Part shown: positions 23,187-33,689 of the stretch, piece after piece | Layout: the number at the start of each line of letters is the position of its first letter | Numbering within the stretch: position 1 is the first letter of the stretch | Assembly (NCBI RefSeq): GCF_040954645.1 | Contig: NC_092811.1 | Span: 124,579,411-124,643,410, forward strand | Length of the DNA stretch: 64,000 nucleotides | Direction of reading: 5' to 3' | Source: Diabrotica undecimpunctata | Lineage: Eukaryota > Arthropoda > Insecta > Coleoptera > Chrysomelidae | Made by a program: the position numbers and the translations under genes | The notes under the pieces: model-generated | The model's database searches: none | Seen by the model: only the letters and a program-made list of their open reading frames with translations | What the model was told of the DNA's origin: nothing

Positions 23187-23739
23187 GACTGTTACATATC
23201 ATTTACAGAAAATAGTGAAGAATTGCTACGTTATAATGTAAAATCTTTTTGGAATTTAATTAATTCTAAGAGAAATAATTTTGATATTCCAAGTTGCATG
23301 AAGCTAAATGATTCTGTTTTTATTTCTTAATTCAATCAATTCTTAACGCTTTTGCCAATTTCTTTAGCAGTGTACATAATCCTTCTTTTTCCTACCTAGA
23401 CGAGTGGAGTCATAAACTTAAACTATTAAAATTTGTGAAATTCTGGCAGTCTAACAGTATCTAAATACCAATAGAGGTTTTGGTTCAGATAGGATATCTA
23501 AGTTGTTTTTGAGAAATTTTGCATTCTCTCTAGACCTCTATGGTTTATTTTTAATAAATGACCCTCAATCACTTTGTATCACAGTTTCATAGAGCCTTTG
23601 TTAAGCCCATACACAAATCTGGCAATAAATCATTGATTTCTAATTACCGTTCCAACAATTCTTTCTGCTATTTCTAAAATTTTTGAGGCTTTAGCTACTG
23701 ATTTTTTGGCAGATAATTTAAAGAATCAGCTACATACTG

Positions 23740-24413
23740 AGGTATGTAGGAGAATCTGAATCTACAACCATACCTACAAATATGCCTCCACTTTTCCCTA
23801 CCTAGGCTCAATAATAAATGACAACAACAACATTAGTCAAGAAATACAAGCACGGATTCTTAGCGGTAATAAGTGCTTTTATGCATACAAAGACTTAATG
23901 AAAAGTAAGTTACTGAATCGTGAGTCTAAGCTGAGAATCTATAAAACAGTAATTAGACCAGTGGTCACATATGGATGTGAAACGTGGACCCTCTCAACCA
24001 CTGATGAAAATCAACTAAGAATATTTGAGCGCAAAATACTAAGGAAGATATTTGGACCAACCCAATGCAGCGATAGTTCGTGGAGAATTAAAATGAACCA
24101 CGAGCTGGATGAACTAATGCAGAGCGCAGATATTGTCAGATTTGTAAAATCACAAAGACTAAACTGGCTTGGTCACCTAGAAAGAATGCCAGATAATCGA
24201 GCTGTAAAAGTAGTTCAGAGATGGAAGCCCCAAGGAAACAGAACAAGAGGAAGGCCCCGTAAAAGATGGATAGACGACGTAGAGAGGGATCTTAAAACCA
24301 TGAACATCAGGCAGTGGCGAAGGAAAGTATCCGACAGGGCAGAATGGAAGAACATTGTTAAGCAGGCCAAGACTCACAAAGGGTTGTAGCGCCATTAGAA
24401 CAAGAAGAAGAAG
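23740..24413 (+). mobile_element. RTE-like LINE 3' end, 674 bp, 12-bp target duplication
   Basis: Flanked by agctacatactg at 23728-23739 and 24414-24425. The frame 23898-24389 is open and encodes TYGCETWTLSTTDENQLRIF, HELDELMQSADIVRFVKSQR, LNWLGHLERMPDNRAVK and the typical end RPRKRWIDDVERDL...AKTHKGL. The tail is AAGAAGAAGAAG. The RT active site is lost to 5' truncation. Confidence 0.85.
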
Positions 24414-24724
24414 AGCTACATACTGGTCAGCATAGTTTCCTGCTTGGTAGTTCAACTTCTCCGAACCTACTAGTTTACACTAATTACATCAGAAATGCAT
24501 TGGAAAACAGTTCTCAGATTCCATTTATACTAACTTGTCTAAAGCATTCGACAGGGTAGATCATTGCCTTTTATTGCATAAACTGGCATATTGTATGTGT
24601 CTGCTGAACTTCTTTACTGGATACGCAAGACCGATCTGCAAATCCGCAAATGTGTCAAATTGAAGGCCTTTACTTAAACTGAATACTTTCCAAGAATAAG
24701 AATATCTTATTGAATAGTGCCGTT

Positions 24725-24960
24725 ACCAAGTATAGGCTTTACTTTCGTTGTCTGTGATTAATTTAAATAATTCGATAATAATATTGTCTGGGTCTTTTAT
24801 GTTTTTCTGTGCTGTTACTGCATGAATAACTTCTTTTTTGGTTATTTCAGAACCGTTTTCAAGAAGTGTCTCAATATATTCTTTCCATCTCTTCAGTCAG
24901 CCTTCTGTATATACCTATAATTATTTTGTTATTATCATTTCTTAATATTATTTCTTGTCT
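24725..24960 (-). pseudogene. RTE-like LINE linker fragment
   Basis: The minus strand reads ERIYIETLLENGSEITKKEV, IHAVTAQKNIKDPDNIIIEL, FKLITDNE, the region just before RT motif 1 in the LINE at 5954-8033 (IEELFADD..., GPEITEEEVMYALKRMKNGK). Part of it (24896-24950) is repeated in opposite orientation at 26356-26410. Confidence 0.55.
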
Positions 24961-24984
24961 TTTTCTGTGTCTACCTGTCATTTC

Positions 24985-24985
<1 letters not shown>

Positions 24986-25025
<40 letters not shown>

Positions 25026-25033
25026 ATATATAT

Positions 25034-25085
<52 letters not shown>
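24986..25085. repeat. (TA)n array with CATG interruptions
   Basis: About 100 bp of alternating TA, interrupted twice by acatgt. Self-complementary and likely to extrude cruciforms. It abuts the LINE fragment at 24725-24960. Confidence 0.95.
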
Positions 25086-25089
<4 letters not shown>

Positions 25090-26287
25090 ATGATATGTAA
25101 AATTGAAAATAATATTGGTTTGCTTTTAATATATTTCAAAGTACAAAATAAAAGATATTTCGAAGAAATGAAAGTCCATTATCCTGGATTACCTGTAGTA
25201 AACAAAATTTAAAGATATGCATAAATTATTTTCTTCGTAAAATATATTCGAGTGAATATAGTTCTTAATTAGTTGTTTTTAGGAAAATAGTTAATAGTTA
25301 ATAGTGTTTAGGAAATTTATAATTGTAGGTAAAATTGTTGTTTGTTATCTAAATGGTAGATGGGGATAAGTGTGACGAACTCTGATTTGAGGAGATTGAA
25401 AAAAGTGGGATAGGTATGTAGGAATGAGAGTTTAGCTAGATTTTTGAGGGAGAAAAGATAATCAGTTGTTTTTCCAAGGGTTCAAGGCGAACAGTCGTTG
25501 TTCTCTGGTGGTTCTCCAGAGGTAGTTAGCAGTAGAAGTGAATGTTTGTGAGTTTTATTGGAGTAAGTGTATCTGACGGAAGCTGATCCAGTAAAATATT
25601 GTAAGTTATATTTTTCTACTTATATTCCAAGAGTCACTGTTCAGGCCGGAACAAGAGATTCAGTTTATCGAGAGGAGAAGAGGTTAGCATCATTTGAACG
25701 ATCCGTGCATTTGAAGGAGATCATTAAAGACGATAGGCTCGCAATAATTTGTTGTAAGATTGCTGATTACCTAGGGGACTGCTAAGAATAGATAGTGTAG
25801 GCTACAAGGAACAAGGATTTGGACAACTCATCAGCAGAGAGATAGTTTTACCATTCGTCAGTTTCTCTTTATTAACAACACATTTTTTAACAATTGCTTT
25901 AGAAAAGATAGGAATATTTTGATCAGGAGATTTAGAACAACAATTTTGATTTGAAATTTTAATTTATATTGTATATACCATTAATTTTTGAAAGTTCACT
26001 TACGTAGAACAAAATTTTGATAATCATTATATTAGATATTTTTTATTGAAGATATTTGAGTGTGAATTTTAATTCAAGATATAATGTTGTATCATATATT
26101 TTTTTATTATTCCGGTATTCTTTGGACCTTACTTATCATATGTAAAGCATAGATATTGAAGCACGAGTATAACCCTGAGATAAGAAAATTAAATAGTGAG
26201 ATAGAATCATAATTATATCATTTAAATAAGTTTAATTAATTAATTAATTAGATAATTGCTTGGCGCACCTCAGACTTTTAATATCAC

Positions 26288-26288
<1 letters not shown>
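25086..26288. other. No recognisable gene
   Basis: AT-rich, with only short open stretches, such as 25567-25785, whose translation has no recognisable motif. A run of ttaattaattaattaa stands at about 26231-26250. Confidence 0.5.
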
Positions 26289-26590
<302 letters not shown>

Positions 26591-26599
26591 CCTTGTATT

Positions 26600-27570
26600 G
26601 CATTGCTAATGCATGCCACTAATTATAACTATAACTTTGTCAATTTAGTAACAATATAACAATAAACAAACGTAATGTTTTGGAGGGTAAAGCACACCGT
26701 TTATTGATAATTCTGCGGTAAAACTTTGAAATACCTACGTGAATCTATTATCTCAAATTATTGATGTAGTGGTTTCTATAAATTATTGGTGATTAAATTT
26801 ATGGCCGCAAATTCCTCAATATTGTGGGATTATATCCATCACGAAATAAATACCATAGTATTTTTTGATAAATTCTGGGTTGATGAATGATAAAAATGAA
26901 TGAATGGTAATGATTTGATTTGTTTCTGAAAATATTTCTTTGTGGTAAGTTTCTTTACTGACTACTTTATATCTGAGAATAAATCACAATGTATTGTAAT
27001 AAAAAAATATTACTTGTTTTATTTTGCCGCTTCCATTTCCAGTCTGGAAATCGTTTTAAAAGAAATCCTAAAATTAAAATAAAATTTTTGAATATTGTTC
27101 TGAAGCTATTTTCTTGAGACATATTAATGCAATTTACTATTTTTGTTGTGAATAAGCCACAACTTTACTTTAAAGTTAGTTTATTTAACGTTTCGATTTC
27201 CATTTCGGAAAGTATCCTCTAAATACAAAACAATAATAAATTAAACAAATTTTGTTTTTTGTTACTTGGTGAAAAATTCACCATTCACTCATTCATATTG
27301 ACAATTCAGATATCTATTATACATTTTAAAGTAGACGATTTTAAAATGATATTGCCAATATTACTGAGTTGCGTTTCTGGGACGACTTTATTGTAAGATA
27401 GTTCATTCGATTACATATAATCAACTTTAACTTAATAATACCCGTCTGAAAAATCATAGCATGTGAGTCGTGTTTAAAAAGACAATCTCACATGCAATGA
27501 TGACAGTAAAATTTTGCTATTAGTGATTCCATAGTAAATCATGAGAAAAAAACCTCACGATACTATCCCG
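26600..27570. other. Non-coding; contains a repeat with a hairpin ending in GAAACG
   Basis: No coding sequence seen. On the minus strand 27222-27189 there is a stem-loop (tttcc gaaat ggaaa) followed by CGAAACG and preceded by agagga, reminiscent of a decayed hammerhead core. The flank caatttactatttttgttg...aataagccacaa (27129-27170) is also found around 57049-57086 and 58741-58762, so it belongs to a dispersed repeat. Confidence 0.45.
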
Positions 27571-28409
27571 GGATGGTAAGTATTTGGTCTTCTTCTTCTT
27601 CTTCCTTCTTGTATGTAGGCTTTAAAGTCTGTTTTTTCTTCAATATTAGCCTTCTAAAGTTTTTAAGTTATCGCATCGTCTTTTTCTTGGTCTGCCAATA
27701 CTTCTTCTTCACTTTGGTGACTTATCTCGTGCTATTCGTACTATCCTATCCTCTGCCATTCTACTAATTTGTTCGTTCCACTCCTATTTCCGTTTGTCAC
27801 CCATCCATTTATGTCTTCTATATTGCATGCTCTTCTTATGTTTTCGCTTCTCTCCCTATCCAACAAACTTTTCCCTGATATTCGTCGGAGTATTTTCATC
27901 TCTGTTGTTTTTTAGTAGTCGTCTCGTTTTAGCTGTGTCGGGTTTTGTCTCCGCTGTGTATGTTGCTATAGGTCTAATTGCTGCTTTAAAGATTCTTGTT
28001 TTTGTGTCTTGTCTTAGGTGTTTGTTCTTCCAGATTGTGTCATTAAGAGATCCCGCCGTTTTACTTCCTTTTAAGGATCTTCTTCTTCAACATCTCCGTA
28101 ACTAGTTATATCTGTTCCTAGATATCTAAATACTTGCTTCCTGTATTTTTTACATCGTAGGGGTATTCAGATATTGTCATACATTTGTTTTTTTTCTGCT
28201 GATATTATCATATTGTATTTCTTGGCTGTTGTATTGAAGATAATCTTTGGAGTTCGTCTTTTATCTCGGTGATTAACGTCGTGTGACGGCGTCGTCTGAA
28301 TAACATAATGTTTGGATTTCTTTGTTCTCCATTCTGTAACCATGACCTTTACGTACTGCTTGTATTATTTCGTCCCTTATTATATTAACGAGAAGTGGGC
28401 TCAACTCAA

Positions 28410-30264
28410 AAAAAAATATATATATATAGAAACAAAGGACTTAGACCCTGAAAGTCTGTATGAGGTAATTAAAAAATTAATTCATGAAGCGGCAAATGAA
28501 GCACTGGGAAAAGTTGAAAATCGGAAAACAGGAAAACCTAAATGGTTGTCAACGGAACTAGAAGAGAAAGTTCTCAAGAAAAAACAAGCATATCACATAT
28601 GGCTTCAATCCAAAGATCCTCAAGACAGAGAAATATAGGCTAAATGGAATAGAGAAGTTAAAAAAGACGTGGATAAGGCAAAAAATATAAACTGGGAGGC
28701 TAAGTGTGATGAACTGGACAGATTTATGGGTGGAACAAAAGTGGCGCAAGCTTGGAAAACAATAAAACAGTTTAAGAAAAATGAGAAAAATGAAGACAAC
28801 ATTTCTCTCATAAAGTTAAATGAATGGGAAGAATATTATACGAAACTGCTGAAAGAGGATAGAGTAGAGTACAGATGGGAAAAGATAAGGGAATTAATAG
28901 ACAACAGAGACGAAAGACAGGAAATCCCTATAATAACATTATCTGAATTGACGAAAACCTTAAAAGAGATTAAAAACGGAAAAGCCGCAGGGCCTGGAGA
29001 CATTCCCATAGAGCTGGTTAAATATGGGCCGACTGCACTTTTAGAATTAATAGTAGACCTTTTCAATAAATGTATGTGTGGAGACCAGGAAATTCCTAAA
29101 GATTGGAATAAATCTTATATAAGCTCCATATATAAGAGAGGGAATAAAAGAGACTGTTCCAATTATAGAGGTATTAGTGTGACGAGCTCTGTGGGCCGGT
29201 TGTACGGCAGAATATTAAAGAAGAGGGTTGAAAGACAGATACAAGATATTGAAGAACAAAGCGGCTTTCGTACCGGGAGATCCTGCATTGATAATATATT
29301 TATCCTACGACAAATAATTGAAAAGCGTGTCGAAAGAAGTAGAGAGACCCATTTGGTATTTATAGACCTTGAGAAAGCATATGATAGTGTCCCGTTAAAG
29401 AAAATGTTTGAGGTCCTCAAAAGGTCCGGATTAAATTCGACGTATATCCGAGCGATATATAAATTGTACGAAAATGCTGTTAGTTGTGTAAAAATTGGAA
29501 CCAGAACCTCAAATGAATTTAAAGTCACTAAAGGCCTAAAGCAAGGATGCTGTTTGTCACCGACACTCTTTAAAATATACGTCCAAGAAGCATTGAGGAA
29601 TTGGAGAAATAAATGTAGATTTATGGGCATCGAAGTGGGACAAGAAACTCTGTATACATTGTTGTTTGCAGATGATCAGGTGGTGGTTGCAACCGATGAG
29701 GAAGATATAAATTATATGAATCGAAAATTATTTGAGGAATATGCCAAATGGGGGCTTACTGTAAACATAAGCAAAACAGAATATTTAAAAATTGGAGGAA
29801 ATACCACAGATCTGAGGCTTGAAAACGCAGTCATAAAAGGCTGCAACCAGTATAAATATCTAGGAAGCATCATATCAGCAGATGGCAGAGTTAAGATAGA
29901 TGTACAAAACCGAATAACCCAAGGGAAAAAATGCATCCGAATACTGAATTCATTACTGTAGTCTAATAAAATAAAGATGCATATCAAACTTCGCGTATAC
30001 AGAGCAATTGTAGAACCAATTACCACATATGGTGCCGAATGTTGGACGATGACAAAGAATGAACGAGATAAAGTAGACGATGTGGAAATGGATTATCTTA
30101 GAAGGTCATGTCGAGTATCGAGAATGGAAAGAATCAGGAATGAGGAAATACGAAACCGTACAGGAATTAGAGATACTCTTTCAGATAGAATACAAGGAAG
30201 GCAATTACAATGGTATGGTCACGTAATGAGAATGGAGGAGGAGCGGTGGCCAAAGAAAGCCTTA
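28410..30264 (+). pseudogene. LINE reverse transcriptase, nearly intact, C-terminus cut off by the LTR insertion
   Basis: One stop at about 28636 and one at about 29959 interrupt an otherwise open reading. RT motifs in order: IKNGKAAGPGDIPIELVKYG, SSIYKRGNKRDCSNYRGISV, EEQSGFRTGRSCIDNIFILR, HLVFIDLEKAYDSVPLKKMF, KGLKQGCCLSPTLFKIYVQE, catalytic LLFADDQVVVATDEED, NQYKYLGSIISADG. The second frame (29977-30264) gives TYGAECWTMTKNERDKVDDV and LQWYGHVMRMEEERWPKKAL, cut by the LTR at 30271. Without the two stops and the LTR insertion it would be a full RT plus C-terminal domain; the endonuclease is missing. Confidence 0.85.
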
Positions 30265-30270
30265 ATGTAT

Positions 30271-30541
30271 TGTAGCGTGATTAAATAAAACGAGCGGTTC
30301 AAATTTATATACATATATTTATTTATAACTTTACAGTTCGGTACTCTCTTATCGACTAAACTCACTCCTAACAACGTTACATATATATAATAAAGTTACT
30401 TTTCGAGAACATTCTGGCGTTGTCCCACCTCTAATTGTCTCCCGTCCGAAAGACGGGCGCTATTGACAAGCCGATTCTTACGTTTTCTAGATTCGTCCTT
30501 CTAAGAATTATGACGTATCGGAGATGGGCTATTTCGTTACA
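30271..30541 (-). repeat. 3' LTR of the gypsy-type element
   Basis: 271 bp, TGT...ACA as read on the plus strand. Identical to the other LTR except one A/G difference near position 31. Adjacent on the inside to the purine-rich tract. Confidence 0.92.
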
Positions 30542-30552
30542 CTGCTCCCCTC

Positions 30553-33312
30553 TTAAATCTGATTGTCCCGATCAGCAACTCTATATGTAGGCACAGGATG
30601 GCGGAATCTACAGGACTCTCCAGCTCTGCATGAACCCTTTAGAAAGAAATAACAGTCTACTGACTTTGAAGGATACGATCTCATCGGGTTAATGCAACAC
30701 ACAGTAATTCGTACGCCGGTTTCTCGGAAGATCACTTCAAGCATGCTTCTGACAATCTTCCAGTCCAGATTATCTAGTGCATGGCCTATTTTGGGTAAGG
30801 CCAAATTCTTGATGTCGTAATTGCACACAATTTTCTTCAAATTAGTTAGAGCACGCCATATATCCTCGTAGCTTGCCCTGTCTGTATACGACTTCCTGGT
30901 CACCATATACAGCAAAGATCGAGAACCATCTTCTAATCTCAGTACTCTTCCAACTTTAGGCTGCTGGTTTTTTAACTCGTCCAAACGACCGAATTTCTTA
31001 TAAAATACGGATGAGATTCCTTTAGTCATCTCAAGATCTTGGGCAACACAGTGGGCTAGAGAGACGTTATGCGGAACACTAAAAAGATCCTGCTGAACTT
31101 CTGTGGTCACGCCGAATCTAGCACTCTTTCTCTCTGCGTAATTTGACATAAAATCATTAAAGCTTGGTCGCCGGTCATCTTTGATCTTATGTTGAAGGGT
31201 ACGTGCTTCTTCTGTTTCATTTGAACCAGCATATGGTGCAAGACGATTTATGTGAACTACTTTTGGTTTACCTTTCGGCAACTTCTTAATTCGGTATATT
31301 ACGTCATTTATTTTCTTTTTAATTTCATATGGACCTTCCCATTGTCTTTGCAGTTTGGGAGACAAGCCTCGACGACGTTGTGGATTATAAAGCCAAACAA
31401 GATCACCTACTTCATAACTTTCACTCTTGCATCGAGAATCATATTTATTTCCATCATTCGTCTCTGGAAGTGGACCTGCAATGTCGATTGCTACTCTTTC
31501 CATAGGACTACCAACATTGTACTGTTTCATGGGTGCCCTCTTTTTACCAACTGGACCATTACTGGTTGCACACAGTTCACATTTCCGGCACCATCTTCTT
31601 ACATCATCTTTACAGTTCACCCAATAGAACCGTTCTCGAACCTTTTGCAGAGTCTTCGTAATACCAAAGTGTCCACCTGATGAACCGTCATGCAACTGAC
31701 GTAAAACTTCTGACACTTTACTTTTAGGTACAATCAACTGAAGCTTAGTTTCTGTACCATCATCGTTCTCAAAGGTTCTATACAGAAGATCATCTTTCAG
31801 CACTAGGCAATTCCATTGGCTCCAGTAACACTTGACTTCTGGACTACATGCACTAATGGCTTGCCAAGAAGGTCTTCCACTTCGACGCATCCAATCCAAT
31901 ACTCTTTTTATACATGGATCATCTGCTTGAGCGTCTTGTAGCTGTTGAGGCTGCCATTGATCATTAATGACGGCGGTTCGTCTCACGGGGCAAAGTCGTT
32001 CTTCTAATTCAAGACAATGATTACGATTTGCACTGTATGCCCGTCTTGACTGAGCATCATCATTTGAATGACTCTTTCCAGCCCTGTGTTCCATTTGTTC
32101 TAGCTTTCTGACTGTTGTATTATTTTCTTGCAATTTACGGCGAATGTGACCTACGTCGCCATCATTCGAACATCTGGTTTCGTGTCTCATCGGCATCATG
32201 TTGCAAACTACTTTCCGTACGATTTCCTCCAGACGTTTCTCGTTTTGTTCGTCGCTCTCTTCAGAGGTTCGTACTCGATAGCTCCGTGAAACTTGACTAG
32301 CTGTTTCATGTTCCAAGGCAATAGCGAGCGCTTCATCTAAAACTTTCGGTCTTGCTAGTCGTAAAGCTTTCTGTAGTTCAATGTCTCTTAACCCATTGAC
32401 GAAGGCATCTACAGCGATTTCTTCTAAAACGTTGTCTGGTGCCTCTGGATAGGCCAACAGCGCTATACGAGCAATATTTGCTTCAAATTCTTGCAAACTC
32501 TCACTTGCTCGTTGGATTCTACTTCTTATTTGTACTTTGTAGACTGGTTGTAGATGGGCATCTCCGTAACGTTTATCTAGTCGAGTGAACAAGGTCTGGT
32601 AACATTTTTCTTGACCCTTAGGAATTGATCTTAGGATATCCGCAGCATCACCTCGTAAAGCAGCAGTCAAGGAAACAGCTTTTTCTTGTTCTGTCCAATG
32701 ATTGGCTGTCGCAATAGCTTCAAATTGTCTAAGGTATATGGACCAAGAGGACTTTCCATCAAATGGTGGCAATTTGAATCTCATATGATGTGTCATTTCG
32801 TCTCTCGGTGATTCTTTTTTCACTACCGGATCTAAGGCTACCGTATTAACTGGTGGTAGCACTTTTGTGTTACTTATCATGGTCTCTAATTGTTTGATCT
32901 TCTCTTCTACTTTATCGAATGTTCTTGAGACTTCTTCAAATTTCTCATTGTTTTGAATACATATTTCTTTAATTATTAGTGAAGTCTCGTCGAATCTTCT
33001 AAATACATTTTCGAATGTTTCATCGAATCTTTTGGGAACATTCTCTAATTTATTATCATCTCTTTTAGAAGATTCTTCTATCATTTGAGAGACGTTTTCA
33101 AATTTCTTATCATTTTTTCTGAAACTCTCTTCGATCTTCATTAAAACTGCTTCTTCTGCTGACTGAAAATGGAATGTCTCTGGGTCATCTCCATTCTTGT
33201 TAAGAATATTCTTCAGTCGTTCTTGGAGGATCTTCTTGGACCCGCTGCAATCTTCATCGCGTTCTTCTAGCTGCTCACGCAACTGTTTTACTGAGAGTTG
33301 TACTAGCAGCAT
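30553..33312 (-). CDS. 919-aa retroelement fusion protein: SAP-like, coiled coil, gag, integrase zinc and GPY/F-like parts, macro domain, CCCH finger
   Basis: Residues 3-40: SAP-like helix pair (LSVKQLREQLEERDED, KKILQERLKNI). 55-150: charged coiled coil with FENV/FDE heptads. 174-335: gag (KLPPFDGKSSWSIYLRQFEA, ALRGDAADILRSIPKGQEK). Near 430 gag joins NHCLELEERLCPVRRTAVI, skipping zinc knuckle, protease, RT and RNase H. 540-580: integrase H2C2 zinc domain (HDGSSGGHFGITKT, CRKCELC). Then VAIDIAGPLPETNDG, holding only the first integrase D, joins YEVGDLVWLYNPQRR and a GPYEIKKK/INRLAPY module. About 745-875: macro domain like TARG1/OARD1 (HNVSLAHCVAQDLEMTKGIS, ALPKIGHALDNLDW). K807 and D847 fit that enzyme's catalytic Lys and Asp (spacing 40 against 41). 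About 886-906: CX7CX5CX3H finger (CYFFLKGSCRAGESCRFRH). No stops; start chosen at the first ATG after the leader. Both deletions preserve the frame. Confidence 0.88.
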   Translation of the reverse strand: MLLVQLSVKQLREQLEERDEDCSGSKKILQERLKNILNKNGDDPETFHFQSAEEAVLMKIEESFRKNDKKFENVSQMIEESSKRDDNKLENVPKRFDETFENVFRRFDETSLIIKEICIQNNEKFEEVSRTFDKVEEKIKQLETMISNTKVLPPVNTVALDPVVKKESPRDEMTHHMRFKLPPFDGKSSWSIYLRQFEAIATANHWTEQEKAVSLTAALRGDAADILRSIPKGQEKCYQTLFTRLDKRYGDAHLQPVYKVQIRSRIQRASESLQEFEANIARIALLAYPEAPDNVLEEIAVDAFVNGLRDIELQKALRLARPKVLDEALAIALEHETASQVSRSYRVRTSEESDEQNEKRLEEIVRKVVCNMMPMRHETRCSNDGDVGHIRRKLQENNTTVRKLEQMEHRAGKSHSNDDAQSRRAYSANRNHCLELEERLCPVRRTAVINDQWQPQQLQDAQADDPCIKRVLDWMRRSGRPSWQAISACSPEVKCYWSQWNCLVLKDDLLYRTFENDDGTETKLQLIVPKSKVSEVLRQLHDGSSGGHFGITKTLQKVRERFYWVNCKDDVRRWCRKCELCATSNGPVGKKRAPMKQYNVGSPMERVAIDIAGPLPETNDGNKYDSRCKSESYEVGDLVWLYNPQRRRGLSPKLQRQWEGPYEIKKKINDVIYRIKKLPKGKPKVVHINRLAPYAGSNETEEARTLQHKIKDDRRPSFNDFMSNYAERKSARFGVTTEVQQDLFSVPHNVSLAHCVAQDLEMTKGISSVFYKKFGRLDELKNQQPKVGRVLRLEDGSRSLLYMVTRKSYTDRASYEDIWRALTNLKKIVCNYDIKNLALPKIGHALDNLDWKIVRSMLEVIFRETGVRITVCCINPMRSYPSKSVDCYFFLKGSCRAGESCRFRHPVPTYRVADRDNQI

Positions 33313-33418
33313 CTTTGGTCAGGCACGCGTACTTTTTAAAATGTTCAAAAGTCTTTTTCAAAAGTCTCTGCTGAATTTATTTTTAAACAAATCAATTATC
33401 CTCACACCGTGACACCAC

Positions 33419-33689
33419 TGTAGCGTGATTAAATAAAACGAGCGGTTCGAATTTATATACATATATTTATTTATAACTTTACAGTTCGGTACTCTCTTAT
33501 CGACTAAACTCACTCCTAACAACGTTACATATATATAATAAAGTTACTTTTCGAGAACATTCTGGCGTTGTCCCACCTCTAATTGTCTCCCGTCCGAAAG
33601 ACGGGCGCTATTGACAAGCCGATTCTTACGTTTTCTAGATTCGTCCTTCTAAGAATTATGACGTATCGGAGATGGGCTATTTCGTTACA
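33419..33689 (-). repeat. 5' LTR of the gypsy-type element
   Basis: 271 bp. On the minus strand this copy would drive transcription of the 919-codon frame. Because the minus-strand LTR contains AT-rich promoter-like runs it may hold the promoter, though no TATA box was assigned. Confidence 0.9.

Larger units (their letters stand above)
20660..24690 (+). mobile_element. Jockey-like LINE remnant broken by two RTE-like insertions
   Basis: Block 1 (20672-21026): FYNILYEYMHQHVPLTTNKN, PVCFDRELKHPIS. Block 2 (23187-23739): SEELLRYNVKSFWNLINSKR, then RT fingers such as ILSAISKIFEALATDFLADN and LKNQLHTE. Block 3 (24414-24690): LHTGQHSFLLGSSTSPNLLV, YTNYIRNALENSSQ and a decayed SKAFDRVDH palm. Blocks 1 and 2 overlap by a 16-bp duplication and blocks 2 and 3 by a 12-bp duplication, so they are one older element. 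Many stops. Confidence 0.7.
30271..33689 (-). mobile_element. Young Ty3/gypsy-type LTR retroelement encoding gag, partial integrase, macro domain and CCCH finger
   Basis: Two 271-bp direct LTRs (30271-30541, 33419-33689) begin TGT and end ACA and differ at one base. The target duplication is gtat (30267-30270, 33690-33693). Transcription is on the minus strand. A purine tract (AAGAGGGGAGCAG on the minus strand, about 30542-30554) precedes the 3' LTR, and the sequence just inside the 5' LTR (minus-strand gtggtgtcacggtgtgagg) is the likely primer-binding site. One open frame fills the interior. Protease, RT, RNase H and the integrase DDE core are absent, so it must have moved with help from a related element. 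Confidence 0.9.

Noticed and set aside
25567..25785. Open frame of 72 codons
   Set aside because: No recognisable motif, no splice context fitting the host gene, and composition like surrounding non-coding DNA.
30271..33689. Calling the LTR element an intact retrovirus-like element
   Set aside because: No protease, RT, RNase H, envelope or complete integrase is encoded; only gag, integrase margins and the macro/CCCH region remain.
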